From assembly GCA_033558025.1 (NCBI GenBank), contig JAUCEF010000013.1:1419001-1483000 (forward strand): DNA of 64,000 nucleotides. The letters are read 5' to 3'. Each line of letters starts with the position of its first letter. Within the stretch, counting starts at the first letter, position 1. The position numbers and the translations under genes are program-made. The notes beneath the pieces are model-generated. The model searched no databases and was not told the DNA's origin. It was given only the letters and a program-made list of their open reading frames with translations. Source of the stretch: Phytophthora sp. 'mugwort'. Its lineage: Eukaryota; Oomycota; Peronosporomycetes; Peronosporales; Peronosporaceae. Of this stretch, positions 44,311 to 55,650 are shown piece after piece.

Positions 44311-45211
44311 CTACACCATAAACTCTTGGTTTGTCTGTTTAAGCCCCCTATCAGCGGCTTCACGTCGTTCTTCTCGCTCCCTATCAGCTTTCATGCGCTT
44401 CTCGTCGAATGCTAGCCTTCTTGCTGCTTCGTTCGTCACGGTCAAAAAGGAGTCTCTCGCGCAGATACTCGTATTTGGCCGTCGCGTCCGATAGCGATCG
44501 ATCGATTGCCTGTGCAATTGAATCGCGTACCACAGCAAGCTTCTCTCGCTTGCTTGGCTTTTGAGCCCGCCCAATACCTCGCGGAGCCGCCCGCTTTTGA
44601 CCGTTCTTCGTTGCATTAGTACCTTTAGTGCTGCTGCTAGTTGCGCCAGCGCTAGCGCTACAGCATCGGCTGGAGATTGATCGCCACCGTCTCCCTCTTC
44701 CTCGGCGCTTGACGGGCCTTCGTAGTCTTCACCTTCCAGCTCGGCCATCGCCGGCCGTCGCATCAGCTCCCCCGACGACTCAATTCCTTCGTCTTTTGCT
44801 CTCTGCAAAGCCTTTGCTTCCTCCGATTTTTCTTTTCAGTTGTCCATGCGACACAGGATGTCTTGGAGAAGGACGTCACGCTCCTGGTATCTTCAGAGGT
44901 ACCTGAAGACCGCAGGGAAGCGCGCTGCTGGCCTCGGAAGACACGGACGAGACCGTCGAAGCGCGTGCGCAGTGCTGGGCCATCCCTCTTGACAAAACCC
45001 TCCACAGAGCGGCTCTTTTCAGCAATCGTCTCGAGCGCTCTCATGATTCCGTTGGAAGTGCCCACTGCTGCTTCCCAAGGTTAACACATCTCAGTAAGGT
45101 AAGGTCGTCTGCCACCGTGAAGTTCTTCCTTGTGCCCGCTGTTGTGTCGACAGAAGAACCAGCATGAGGAGACGACTCTTCTTCATCGCTCATGGCCCCC
45201 TCCTGTGCCAT
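44311..45211 (-). pseudogene. Myb/SANT-like partner protein of Harbinger element
   Basis: The start at 45211 reads MAQEGAMSDEEESSPHAGSS, then FTVADDLTLLRCVNLGKQQW, a SANT/Myb-like first helix. After a frame change near 45045 come GTSNGIMRALETIAEKSRSV, KRDGPALRTRFDGLVRVFRG and ASLRSSGTSED. A second change near 44830 leads to the acidic ELEGEDYEGPSSAEEEGDGG and a Lys/Arg-rich coiled-coil end (AFDEKRMKADREREERREA). In PIF/Harbinger elements the Myb-like protein helps the transposase enter the nucleus and find the ends. It is broken here. Confidence 0.7.
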
Positions 45212-45364
45212 TGATGATTGATGAGGGCTGAGCAGCACTGAGCAGAGTGAAACTGAAGTGCGGCCGAAAAGGAAATCTGAGTAGACACTGTTCTCCTTTG
45301 AACTTTCATAGAACAGCGTGTTTGTAAAACTCAACTTAAACTCAAGTGGCTTTAAAAAGCCTCT

Positions 45365-45417
45365 ATTATCGGACGGTAACAATTTTTTTGGATCAAAATT
45401 GTTACCGTCCGATAATG
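45365..45417. repeat. hairpin with 21-bp perfect arms
   Basis: The arms 45365-45385 and 45397-45417 are inverted copies of each other (ATTATCGGACGGTAACAATT and its complement) with an 11-base loop. It touches the inner end of the right terminal inverted repeat. The left end of the element has no matching hairpin. Confidence 0.9.
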
Positions 45418-45588
45418 TAGTGGAGCAACAAACTACAATTAAGTACTCGACCTTGACACCTGCGTTTGAAAGGTCAAGGTTGGTGAGCTGTCGGAAGGTT
45501 GTGAGCGATCATGTTGTCGATGGTGGTTTTATTGCAAACACGAGTATATGCGAAATTCAAGAAGGAAGTAAAAACAAAAGTGTTCAAT
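45415..45588 (-). repeat. right terminal inverted repeat of Harbinger element
   Basis: Inverted partner of 42771-42950; see the element entry. Confidence 0.85.
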
Positions 45589-45667
45589 TTTAAGTCGGTA
45601 TAAAACCTGCCATTTAAAACACATCTTACCGTAATCTCGGTGCCAAGTGTCCCCGTTGTAAGTGTCA

Positions 45668-45681
45668 CCCCCCCCCCCCCC
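45668..45681. repeat. poly-C tract, 14 C
   Basis: Uninterrupted C run 80 bases outside the Harbinger right end. It lies after GTGTCA; a similar GTGTCACCCC occurs at 45746-45755. Confidence 0.95.
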
Positions 45682-46064
45682 AATTTTGACTAATAATAGA
45701 CCTTAATTTGACGCTTACAAACAAGGATTTGCTCCGTGTTGTTAAGTGTCACCCCTATAAAATTCCCTCCGTCTTTTATGTCAGTGCAGCAAAACACGAA
45801 CGGCGACCGCAACAATTGATCTCAGCGGCCACTGCCAACAAAGCAATGAGAGCACCAAACAAAGGGGTAGGGAGAAATCCGAAGCAGTACAAGCTGACGT
45901 CGGGAGTTTCGCGTTGAAGTCTGCTGCGCTGCTTTTATATGACACACAGAAAATGCAAGTCGTAATTACACATTTTGGCCTGAACTGACCCTCGGAGCAC
46001 TGCGTACAAGTCGAAGGCACGTGTCATCCGACGCTGGAAGCAGGAGAGAGGACATATCGACGCC

Positions 46065-47130
46065 ATGGCCGCAAAGGCGAAGACTGCGCAGCAAAAGCGG
46101 TTCAGGCACATCGGCACGGCAAAGACCTTGTCGGACGACGCTGAATTGGATATCTTAGAGCGGCTAACTGCATTGAGATCGCACGGTGTCCCTGTGTCAG
46201 CTAAAGTGATTGAACTGGAAGCTTTAGAATCGCTGCATGTACAACGTCCCTCGCTCGACATTTGTAGCGACTCCTACTTGGATCGCTTCATGTTTGACTC
46301 GCTACAACCTCTCGCTCAGGGCCAAGACACGGCAAGGACAAAAGACGCCAGGTGATTCTGATATTGTGGCTAAAGAATTCTCGACTGCGGCACGCAGACG
46401 TATTGCTGAAGAAGGCATTACGAAAGTGTACAATGCGGATCAAACAGCGATCTTTTACGAGTATGTGCCCAAGCACACAGTTGATCGACGTGGCGCCAGT
46501 ACCGTAGAGACTTACAGTCATGCTACTTGCGATAGCACTGGTCGTAAATATGCCCCTTGGGTCATATTTAAAATGAATCCTTCCCTTCAAAAGACAAGGA
46601 CATCCGCGAAGAAAACTCGTGTCTGTGGCACGGATTCAGCAGACGGATGTGGCCTACGATAGAGCCATTGCAAATGGAAACACAAACAGCCATATATACG
46701 AATGCGAAAGGATGGTCGAACGCAGATTTATCAATGCTCTTCCTACAGCATTTTTTGGCGATTGCTGCTCTACTGATGACCCCGTCATGCTCCTATGGGA
46801 CAATTTCAGCGCATATTGGACGGCTGAAATTGTTGCGTTTGGCGCCAGCAAAAATTTGATCTAGCAACGTATTCCTCCAGGATATACCCACTGTTGCCAG
46901 CCAGTGGATATATCCTGGAATATACCGCTTAAAGACCGCATGAGAGCTTCGCGGACATTATATCTGAAGGAAAAATGCTCGAAAGTAATACACCTAGCGA
47001 CGCTGTGGAGCCCGGTGAAATTGACGAAGAACTTGCTGGTAGCTTGCAAGCTTTATCCTGGCTGGATAGAGAGGTAGGAGAGGTATCTTGGGATGACGGC
47101 ATGGTAAGTCGATACATTTACCAGGATTAA
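46065..47130 (+). pseudogene. pogo/Tigger-like transposase relic
   Basis: It starts at MAAKAKTAQQKRFRHIGTAK (ATG at 46065) with a helix-turn-helix-type N-terminus. The first catalytic Asp lies in ITKVYNADQTAIFYEYVPK near 46418-46475, followed by DSTGRKYAPWVIFKM near 46531-46575. A segment in a third frame reads IYTNAKGWSNADLSMLFLQH near 46692-46752. The second Asp is in DDPVMLLWDNFSAYWTAEIV near 46778-46838, then comes PPGYTHCCQPVDISWNIPLK near 46869-46930. The end is near 47130. Several frame changes and a stop at 46861 inactivate it. It is a different subgroup from the relics at 26740-27514 and 33238-34602. Confidence 0.7.
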
Positions 47131-48089
47131 TACATGGATACCCGATTCGGTGGTACCTGCACTTTTTCTTACCTGCACGTTGAATTTATCCTAATCACAA
47201 GATTTGCTTGCACGGAGGAGGTGATACTTGACATCGAGGTTACGGTACACACACACACACGAACTGCATTCTGCGACCTAATATAAATTAACCAACATTC
47301 TGCCTTTTACTTGGCTCTTGGACGCACCGTTGACAAGCGCGTTTTTTTGGGTCACCATAAAAGCGCTCACGGATAATGTGCCACAATTGATCCGGGCTAA
47401 TTGTCAGATCTTGTAGCGCTATCTCATCCGTTGCCCGCATAATCTGAACCGTCATCTTGCGTGGAGTCGTAAGAAGGTCTTGTATTCCGTAAATGTTAGA
47501 AGGTGTTCAGAAATTGAGGAATGACAAAGCAATTGGTAGCGAGGTTTCGATGTTGATCATAAACCACGTATGTTTGGCGCATATTACACAATCCCATAAT
47601 ATTCATGTCTACTTATAAAACTCATCCATAAAATGCACAATCTCGTTCTTTGCCTAGACGATAACAGCTCAACATACAGGTATCGCTAATCACTAATACA
47701 GTCCCGAACAGAGAGAAGATAACAGTAGCAGTAAACATGGTATAAGACAGGTGGGTATATCCTGTAGCATTACATTGAGTTTTAACAATTATAATGGTAC
47801 ATTCATGCGACATCACCACTTTAAGCCCTCTCCCCTTTTGCGGTCAGAACCCCTGTAGATCGTGCTCAATAACCACTAAATCACCCAACCTCCACCCAGC
47901 CGCTAACTTGCATTCTGCATACTACCAACACACCCATACGCAAAAAAAATGTATATTTACCGATATGTTGAACGAATGTAATGCTTTAAAACGGAAACAG
48001 ATTTAAATGTATAGTATTAGTTATTATTAGATTATTACGTAAAATTCCATATCTCTTATTGTATACTTAAGCTAATAAGTTATTAGAGG

Positions 48090-48240
48090 GAAAGTTGATC
48101 TGCAAGTTGACCCGTCGCAAGGTATAAACTATTGACCCTATCAATTGACCCGAGGCGAGACCCCTAGAAAAAGTTGATCCGATCAGTTGACCCGTGCAAG
48201 ACCCCTCTATATAGTTGATCCAAAACTTGACCTGATACAA
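48090..48240 (+). repeat. imperfect repeats with GTTGATCC and GTTGACCC
   Basis: About four units of some 36-45 bases follow each other. Each has AGTTGATC-like and AGTTGACCC-like words, and two have GACCCCT (for example CGAGACCCCTAGAAAAAGTT and GCAAGACCCCTCTATATAGT). The block has no open frame. Confidence 0.55.
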
Positions 48241-48683
48241 TCTTGTTAAGAAAAAATAACAGCTCCTATCGGACTCGTCATTTCTTCCACAATGAAGGGA
48301 TACACCTACTAGTGACTCTAGAAACTAATGCTGGTATCAACGCATCTATGCTTTGTTTAGCCCTCCACATACTATCCATAACTCTTAATCCCACTTCCTT
48401 TTCTATTCTTCTTCTGACCCCCCGTTATTCGCCACGAGCGAGCCCTGCCCCCCCCAACACGCCCATGTTTGTAAAGAGCAAATTACATTTGGCAAGAGGA
48501 GCAGCAAGATGTGAACAATCTAATAATTTCTTGTGTATTAACCTATAATGTGATTCTTACTAAATGGTAGAGGTCATTCAAGGGCAAGGCACCGCGCCAC
48601 GTGCTGTTTTTTTAGCGGGTACCGACGCAAGAAGGGCTTTCGCGCCCTAACTTTCGAGCCAAAGCGCATCGCCGTCGTACTGC

Positions 48684-48703
48684 GGGGGGGGGGGGGGGGG
48701 GGG
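48684..48703. repeat. poly-G tract, 20 G
   Basis: The longest homopolymer of G or C in the window, in non-coding DNA. Confidence 0.95.
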
Positions 48704-49489
48704 CTGCTAACAGCCATCTCAGTTTATTATATGCGTAGCCTCCAGCAACACCAAGCTGAAGATGCCCGTGAAATACACGCGAGCCTCGAGTCGTCGAGAC
48801 TATCAGTAGTGGTGGTGGGCTGTAGCTGGGGATCTCGGTGTCAGCCTCAACACTGCACGCGACTGGGTTCGCCGCTGTGTCACGCGAGGGCGGCCGCTGG
48901 AGGCACATTCGAGAGAAGGAAATTAAGGATGCAAAATGTCGCCTGAACGTGTCGAATTCCTAATTTACAAACGACTGATTTTTAATGTATGCTTCCGAAG
49001 AAAATTCGCTCAACTGAATCAGTGGCATTAATTCTGATAATAAAGGCGTTTATTCACACCGTTTCTTGAAAACCGGTTATGAAAAGCACGTAGAGTGGTC
49101 TACACGGCGTTTTCCGGCACACTCTACATGTTTTTGGATTCCGTCGAACGGTGGCAGATCACCCTCTTACCGTCCTAATCAATCGAAAATCACGTAGGGG
49201 AAAGTTGCTATGATGCGGGGCTAGTGCGCTTTCCTGGGGTGCTCTGTTGGCGACGGCGCAGGCCTCAACGTAGCAGAGTGCTCGTACTGTGTAGAACCAG
49301 TTCGCCACATGTTCTCCAACTCCTTCTATGAAAACGAGCTGACGGTGCGGGTAGATGTACCAGCGCGCTTGGCTTGGGGAATCAACCTAGCTTCTTCAGT
49401 GCAAGGTGCCTTGCTGAGAGTACACAAGCTGCTCCAACAAAGGCCAAGACAACTACAAACGGCAAGGCCAGCAGCATAGCCAAGCGCAA

Positions 49490-50716
49490 GTGTGTATCAA
49501 CCCCAACAACCCCACGAGCGACAACGTAACTACAAGCAGCAAGAAGTACCCGGGCCGACAAGGACGTATCACGGAGCAGCACCGCGAGGATGCACCTCAA
49601 AGAAGAAACACTTGGCGTACTGAAAGCGCTTTGCAGGCCAACCGCAAAAGCGAGCGTCACAAGATCGGCTCCGTCAAGCCCAGTGCAAAGACCACCATAA
49701 GCAGAAATGCTGCCGCTGCAACTGCAGCTCAGCGTAGTCTGAGCAACACGAAGGAGGGCAATAAAGGACGCATCACAAGCGGGAATTTCATGCTTGGTCA
49801 TGTTGGCAATGACGACGGGAATGAATTAAGCCGCCGACGTGTTGACAGCACGATAACGATGCGGAGACAGTTGCAGAGAGGCAACATGACAAGCCAAGGA
49901 AGTTCTTCTTTACACCAACAGATAATTTGGCATTGTTCCGTGAAATGTTGGACGTTGAACGTTACGCAGCTAAGCATAGAGCCATAACCGCTCGTCACCA
50001 GAAGTGACCGACAACTTAAACGAGCGTTTGGAAACGGACGTTGAGTGTTCATACGGTCAAGAAGCATTTTCTACGTCTGAAAGAGTTCAAGGCCATAGCT
50101 TGTGGGTGCCGAAAAAAATCTGGAGTAACAGAGGAGTGCACAGAGCATAAACGTCTGCTTCAAGACAGGAACGCACGATCAAGAGTCCACCAAACGTAAG
50201 AAAAAGTAGCCAATCAGGCTTAGACGGATAATCTAGTATCCGCTGCTGCAAGACTTCGCGAGCAAGTCATTAAGCGCCATTGGCAACGGCGAGAAATCCA
50301 CAGCGATGACGATGAAGAGGGAGACACATCGGATACATCAGCGATGAAATCGTCGACTGCGATCCAAGAAGTTAACGCCAACAAAACGACTGGAATCCGG
50401 TGTTGGCGTCACGACTGCACAGGTGAGCATGGCTACCGTCAGTTCACCGAGGGGCAGCACCATCGCATAACGAGGAGCTCGGGCTTCTTTTTTAAGAGCT
50501 AAGGTTAAAAAAGCAAAGGCAGAGCGAGAAGATACACGTTGGAAATCTGATACTGAGTTTCGGTAAAACAATAGCTGTTCGGAAGGACAAGAAAGCGTCT
50601 GAAGACGCATCGCTTCGATGGGCTGATCTCGAACTGCGCCGGGAAGAGCTTGAGTTTTTAAATCACCAACTTCAAATACAGGGGCTCTCCGGCGGCAGCG
50701 AGCAAGCATTTAGTTG
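49490..50716 (+). pseudogene. Myb/SANT-like protein of a second Harbinger-type element
   Basis: The N-terminal part (49490-49880) is basic and rich in Ser and Thr. Near 49900-49985 one frame reads FFTPTDNLALFREMLDVERY and AAKHRAITARHQ, a SANT/Myb-like helix pattern. Then come VKKHFLRLKEFKAIACGCRK near 50055-50120 and SGVTEECTEHKRLLQDRNAR, as in the MADF/Myb-like proteins that accompany PIF-type transposases in oomycetes. The C-terminus (SLRWADLELRREELEFLNHQ near 50607-50668) is a coiled coil, as in the first element. The parts are in different frames and interrupted by stops. Confidence 0.55.
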
Positions 50717-50789
50717 ATTGCGCTTTGGCTTGCTGTTAGCATGAGCTCGGCGACAATTGGTTTTTATTTTGGATGAGATTATTCCTACG

Positions 50790-51925
50790 AAGTAAACGTA
50801 ACGAAAAGCAGAAGCTAGTTTTCCTTGGGGAAGGTCGCGAAATACTCCTCCAATGTTGGATTACTCAGCGAAAATACTTGGAGTTGGTGTTTCCACCGCG
50901 GGCAATCCTCAGGCAGTTAGCGAAGAAGACCTCAAGCTTGTACAGCGTGGCTGTTAGCGTTGTAGCGAAAAACAAGAAATATGTTGTCACCCTCCATATG
51001 ACTAATCTACAGACACCCTAATGCCTCTCATTTCCTTGTTGAGTTCTCGTTTGGGAACGTCAATTCTGCAGCCTTTGTAGGGGCAACATAAACGTTTGTG
51101 CAGCTGTACGCCGGATCTTTATAGTTAAACGTGTTGCGGAACGCTGGATTGTTCTCCAGCATCTCTTTTAATCAACTCTCGCCCAGCATGAATAAGTCAT
51201 GACGGCGACCATTTACCGGACCGAGCAAGTGCGAGATGAGACCGTCGGGGGTAACTACAGTCCGCAACTTGAGCGCGTGCATCCGCTTGTGCCGGTTGTA
51301 CATCGCCTGCTGCCCTTTTCTTGGTCGGCTGATCGGCCGATTGTTCCGTCGATAAATCCCCACACTCCCCCGATGCCCCCCCCCCCCCGGCACCTTAGCA
51401 ACAATCATCGCGCAAAAGAGCTCCATCTTGTCGGTGACTCGAGAGGTACCGAAGTACAGGAAGTCGTCTAGCTTCATGTTCAGGAACTCCACAATGAGGT
51501 GGAATATACGGCATAACGTCGATGGTGCCCTACCGAACATCCCGGCCATGTCGATCCTTCGCTTTGGATGCACCAGGCGGCGTAACCATATCGTAAACCC
51601 TTCCACCGCGTTGCTGCGAGCCCCCTCATGTGTGCGGTTGTCAGCAGGGAGACCCAGATACTTTACCAGCAGTTGTAGCCCCTCCCCACTGTGAAGCGAA
51701 ATTGGCGTTTGGCTTCTTCATCGTCAATTGCTAGGACGTTCAAGCGAACTCAGGAACCAGAATTCTCTCACGGTAGGGCACAGACTTGCGGCGCATTAGC
51801 CCCAGCACCAGGACTTCTTCGTCGTCTGCGGGTCGGAGCTGCTTCATCAGAAGGTAATGTAACGCCCCCGCGCGCGAATGTGCTCGAAGTTGAAGCTTCC
51901 TTTGTGTTGAACCTGCATTCTGCAT
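50790..51925 (-). pseudogene. PIF/Harbinger transposase of a second element
   Basis: The minus strand carries, in order, LQLLVKYLGLPADNRTHEGA near 51680-51625, FTIWLRRLVHPKRRIDMAGM near 51600-51540, a helix-turn-helix-like FGRAPSTLCRIFHLIVEFLN, AMYNRHKRMHALKLRTVVTP near 51305-51245, and GPVNGRRHDLFMLGES near 51220-51175. After a frame change come NYKDPAYSCTNVYVAP (second Asp) near 51120-51075, a damaged VSVDxSYG segment where the Glu is expected, and the C-terminal wording NPTLEEYFATFPKEN near 50855-50812. The first catalytic segment (FIDGT) is not visible. It faces the Myb-like gene at 49490-50716 tail to tail. Confidence 0.7.
51376..51388. repeat. poly-C tract, 13 C
   Basis: C run inside the second Harbinger-type transposase relic, where the first catalytic segment would be expected. 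Confidence 0.95.
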
Positions 51926-52237
51926 ACAGATCGCTACGGGTTTTGACTACGTGTTTTTGTATGACGCTAACGTTGAAGCGCGAACTCTAGCGAAAAGCAC
52001 GTAGTAAAAAACCGGTATCGACGCTATGGGTTTTTGCGGTACGTGTTTTCATTTGTCGGTCCTTCTGAACGCCTCTAATCCAGCTACCAACTTCCCTGGC
52101 TTATAATGGGCTCCCACATACCGGCACAGTGTACTGGACAGAAAGAGTGACTTCTGATTTCCGTTACCGATATGTATACCGATATTCTGTTATTTTTTTG
52201 GTGAGGTATTAGTGCGTTTCTATCATTAGCTCTTAGT

Positions 52238-52638
52238 CTACTCGACGTCTTCGATGTCGTCGTCCAAGTCCCCCCACCTCTTCGTCGATTGCGCAGAGCA
52301 GATCAAGCTTGCCGATGTGATCAACAACAGCGATATCTGCGCCGTCAAGCAGGTTGCCGTAGGCCTTCTTTTAGCCGTCAGCAATAGTAGACACGGACAA
52401 GCCGTCCCGCGCCGACCCGACCCAACGAATAACTTGAGCTTGCTTTTCTCTCGTACAGCATTAGTTGCCACCTAGATTCATAAGAAGACACACGAAGATC
52501 ATGGTAGTACTCGCTAATAACCTTACGGGCGTCTTTGTACACTTCAACAGTGCGAGCAACAGTAGACCTCTCACTTGCTGAGAAGGACGTGCGCCGTTTT
52601 CGGTGGTGGGCGGGAGACGTTGAGGGATTGACCATCAA
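52238..52638 (-). pseudogene. unrecognised basic relic
   Basis: A minus-strand frame starts with HHRKRRTSFSASERSTVART and a helical VEVYKDARKVISEYYHDLRV, then the frame changes near 52470, and the end in another frame is acidic (WGDLDDDIEDVE). This could be the N-terminus of a transposon protein. I do not recognise the family. Confidence 0.25.
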
Positions 52639-54438
52639 TCAGCAGTGGCAACAATACAGTACCGGTATTTAATTCGATATGAACATGAATGATGGGGGCA
52701 ACAGCAGCCAAAACCATGATTCCCCCAATGTAACGCTTTTTGAGACACGACCTGTAGGGACTGTAGCAAATGCTTGTGTTTCTGCTTTGGTAGTGCTAGC
52801 ACGGATCGGAATAAGACTGTGCCTCTCCACACCCCTATTACGCGTCCCCCGTTTGAAGCAACTAGAACTCTCACTCCTCTAGCGTCACTCGAGGATGACA
52901 TAGCAATATGCTTGCCTTTCCGCATAAGTGGAAGACCAAAAGAGCCAGACAAAAGCACACAAAAAGATATATTTTTATAAAAGCTTTTGTTTTACATTTT
53001 GGCGTATTTGGTCTTCCGATTGACCAGTGTCGACTCAAACTTGCACAATATGAGTTTGAGTGTTGCCGTTTGCCAAACCGCTCTCACTGACCTGAGACCT
53101 ACGCTTCTGCCAAGACAAAGTTAATTCAAAATTTGTGTCGAGGACGAAGCTCAAACAACCTATCGCGCACAAAACACCGACTTCCCTATCTTGTAGTGGC
53201 CAGTGCATATAAGAGCGGCAAATAGCGTGCAGAATTTTTAGCTGTCGCGTACATTGTATATAAGTGCCGCTGCACTAGTAGCCGATAAATTATCGCTAAA
53301 AATTAAATCTACTGCGACGACAAAGAACCTAATCGTCGTCTGGCTTTGGAACGTATTATCCCTCAAAGCATTCGCAACAATACAAAATGTACTAGCATCT
53401 AGAGAGCTCTACGACGGTATCCTTACAATTTTACAACTCGTCATCGAAACGCCATCACGCGTAACGGGAACTTGCTATTTGTCGTGGGCTATATACCCCT
53501 ACCGGGGGGGGGGTATTTTCGCAAAGAAATTACAATGGTTTATGATAATGTTTGTTTGAGCGACGCGTCAAGTTGCATGATAATGTTTTCGTCTATGATT
53601 TCGTTTGTGGTTAGCAAATTTTGTGCAGGGCATTGTTCAAGTTACGCTATGGACATTTTTCTGTGATACACGAGCAAAGGGGGAGTCGAACCTTCACAAC
53701 ATGCCAAATATAAACGTGCAAATAAGCGCTTCAGAAAAAATACATTAATGTAGCAATTATTGCAATGCTTTTAAATCAATAAACCAATATTTCGAGCTCG
53801 CCAATGTCCTACATGAATATTCATCGGTCCACCGCTTGCCCAACCAATAATTATTGATGCCAACCATCTTATATTAGTAGCTAACATAAGGATGGTTCGC
53901 GCTGCAGCTTGCGAGGAGGATTGCCATATCACTTTCAGTAAAAATCAATCCTTAAACCCCCAGCCGCGATATTCGCTGCCCTGGTCTCCTTGGCAGATGG
54001 CAGATTTCCGACTCTCGCGAATATAATTTTGAAGAAGTCATACTTGCTACTCCTGACTGTCGCGGATATAATTTGAGAAAGTCATACTTGAGTGGTTCTG
54101 TTGCTGGTGCGGCGCGGTCCGGAAGCTACTGGATACATAAGTCTGATGTGGGAGTGAAATGTTCGCTGTTACGCCTGGCGCAGCCGTGCACTTCGTACCC
54201 CCCCCCCCCCCCCTCCAGAACGTGTTCGGATGGCTGGAGTATGAAATCTGACTCTCTTGCTTTGTGAGAGCAAGCACACGACGATACGAAAATGTAGTGT
54301 ATGTGCATTATTATTTTTACCTAATTTAACGCCTGACTAACACCCTCCTCTGATGTGCACCAGATACAAGAACTTGCATCAAGTCGATGTAGAGACGCTG
54401 CTGCATTACACAGAGGGTATGATGCATGATGATAAACC
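52639..54438. other. AT-rich intergenic stretch
   Basis: No gene recognised. It holds the G10 run at 53504-53513, the C16 run at 54198-54213, and a short direct repeat near 54014-54092. Confidence 0.45.
54014..54092 (+). repeat. short tandem duplication
   Basis: CTCGCGAATATAATTTTGA followed by AGAAGTCATACTTG recurs about 43 bases later as GTCGCGGATATAATTTGAGA with AAGTCATACTTG. It is an imperfect direct repeat. Confidence 0.6.
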
Positions 54439-55650
54439 ATGCAATCGTTGCTGAAATGCAAGTGCGTTTTTGGACTCACCATCGATGGGCGGGGGAAATT
54501 CCTCAGATCATTGCATTGCCGTGTTTGCATGGTAACAGTGGTAAAGAGCCCGTTGCTCTACATAACTCCGCTCGGTAATGAAGAGAACGATGACCACCAC
54601 GGCAGCCACTTCGCCTTCTCGATGAGAACGCTCGCCCGCGATTTCGGTAAGCGCGTGGAGCAGTGCTCCTTTTTAGCCGGAAACAATTTCTCTGTCGCTC
54701 GCCGCATAGCCCCTCTGGTGGGCGTCACGCTAGTCGTATGTACCAGTTACCGGCTTAACCTCACCATTATCGAAAGGCTCAGCGCCTTCACGGACGGCTT
54801 TGATTTGATTCAAGCATCGAGCTGAAGTTGCGAAGGCTTAGCCACTTCGAAGAGTGTTTAGCCATTGCTGTAAATATTTGGTCGAGTAATTACACTGTAG
54901 TTTTTGCAATGCTGGCTGTTATAATTTTAGGACGGATTTCGGCAATCATTCGCCAGCAGACATCGGGAGGGGGAGGGCACATCCGCAATGCTGAATCGCT
55001 ACTTGGAGCTCCTGCTATTTATCGAAGCTGACGATGGAGACCCCGCGCATTCTCTGGTTATGCTGTATCCAGACGACGGCTGCGTGGCCTAGTCGCCGAG
55101 CTGAAGGATTGTGGATGTTGATACTGCTGGGCATTGATGTCGACCTACTTGACGCTCGAGTGTGGTTCGACAGGCTCATCGCGATAAACGGCGTCGTATG
55201 CCCGCTATGTGAATATGAGCGTATGCAATCTTTCTATATGATTCTAGTATAATTTTGTATTGTATCGCCCATAGAACATCGCGCTGAACTTTTCCACAGC
55301 CTCGACTTTGAGACTGCGTGAATGCGAGTGGTGAAGAGTCAATCCAAGTGCGTGAACCGCTCGAACAAGGCCGCCATCGTGCTTCAGGCTTCATCGTCTA
55401 GCGCTGACACCCCGAGGACGCAGATAAATAAATATAATAGTCATTTGTCGAGCCACCAGAAGCGTCGCCGCTTTTAGGAGCGCCAGTCGGTATACGACTT
55501 GCTGTCTACAATCCCGCTCACGTCGAATGTCGTTGAGCGATTCTTCAATGGCTCGAACGAGTAGGCTGGGGTTTTCTTACACCAGAACATCGAGTACTGG
55601 GACTCGCGCTCGTGGATAGCGTTGCGTAAGCGGCAGGTAACCTCCAATAA
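54439..55650 (+). pseudogene. hAT transposase relic 1
   Basis: The parts in order fit a hAT transposase: CVFGLTIDGRGKFLR near 54465-54505, VEQCSFLAGNNFSVARRIAP near 54656-54715 (in hAT enzymes this position reads DNCSVN with a catalytic Asp, replaced here by Asn), VVCTSYRLNLTIIERLSAF near 54735-54790, MLNRYLELLLFIEADDGDPA near 54990-55050, and the dimerisation tail DLLSTIPLTSNVVERFFNGS near 55496-55555. Stops and frame changes interrupt it. It lies tail to tail with a related relic at 56048-57731. Confidence 0.65.

Larger units (their letters stand above)
42771..45588 (+). mobile_element. PIF/Harbinger-type transposon with both ends
   Basis: The left end (42771 to about 42950) and right end (about 45415 to 45588) are inverted copies of about 175 bases, roughly nine in ten bases alike. 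Both begin with ATTGAACAC and then read ACTTCCTTCT, GTTTGCAATAAAACCACCAT and CAACCTTGACCTTTCAAACG going inward. Inside are two genes facing each other tail to tail: a DDE transposase (plus) and a Myb/SANT-like protein (minus), the two-gene content known for PIF/Harbinger elements. Both are frameshifted. I could not identify a clear three-base target duplication. Confidence 0.85.
47131..49480. other. long AT-rich region without genes
   Basis: No gene recognised over 2.3 kb. It holds a CA microsatellite (47250-47262), a repeated GTTGACCC/GTTGATCC block (48090-48240), and the 20-G tract at 48684-48703. Confidence 0.45.

Noticed and set aside
47250..47262. CA repeat as a possible regulatory element
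   Set aside because: An ordinary short microsatellite in gene-free DNA.
49382..49801. 139-residue hydrophobic frame on the minus strand, like a membrane protein
   Set aside because: It lies exactly opposite the Myb/SANT-like coding region at 49490-50716. Its Ala/Leu/Val content is what antisense of that sequence gives.
53665..53700. GGAGTCGAACC, like an inverted tRNA B box
   Set aside because: The five bases on each side of the putative T loop do not pair, and no anticodon arm or A box lies at the right distance.
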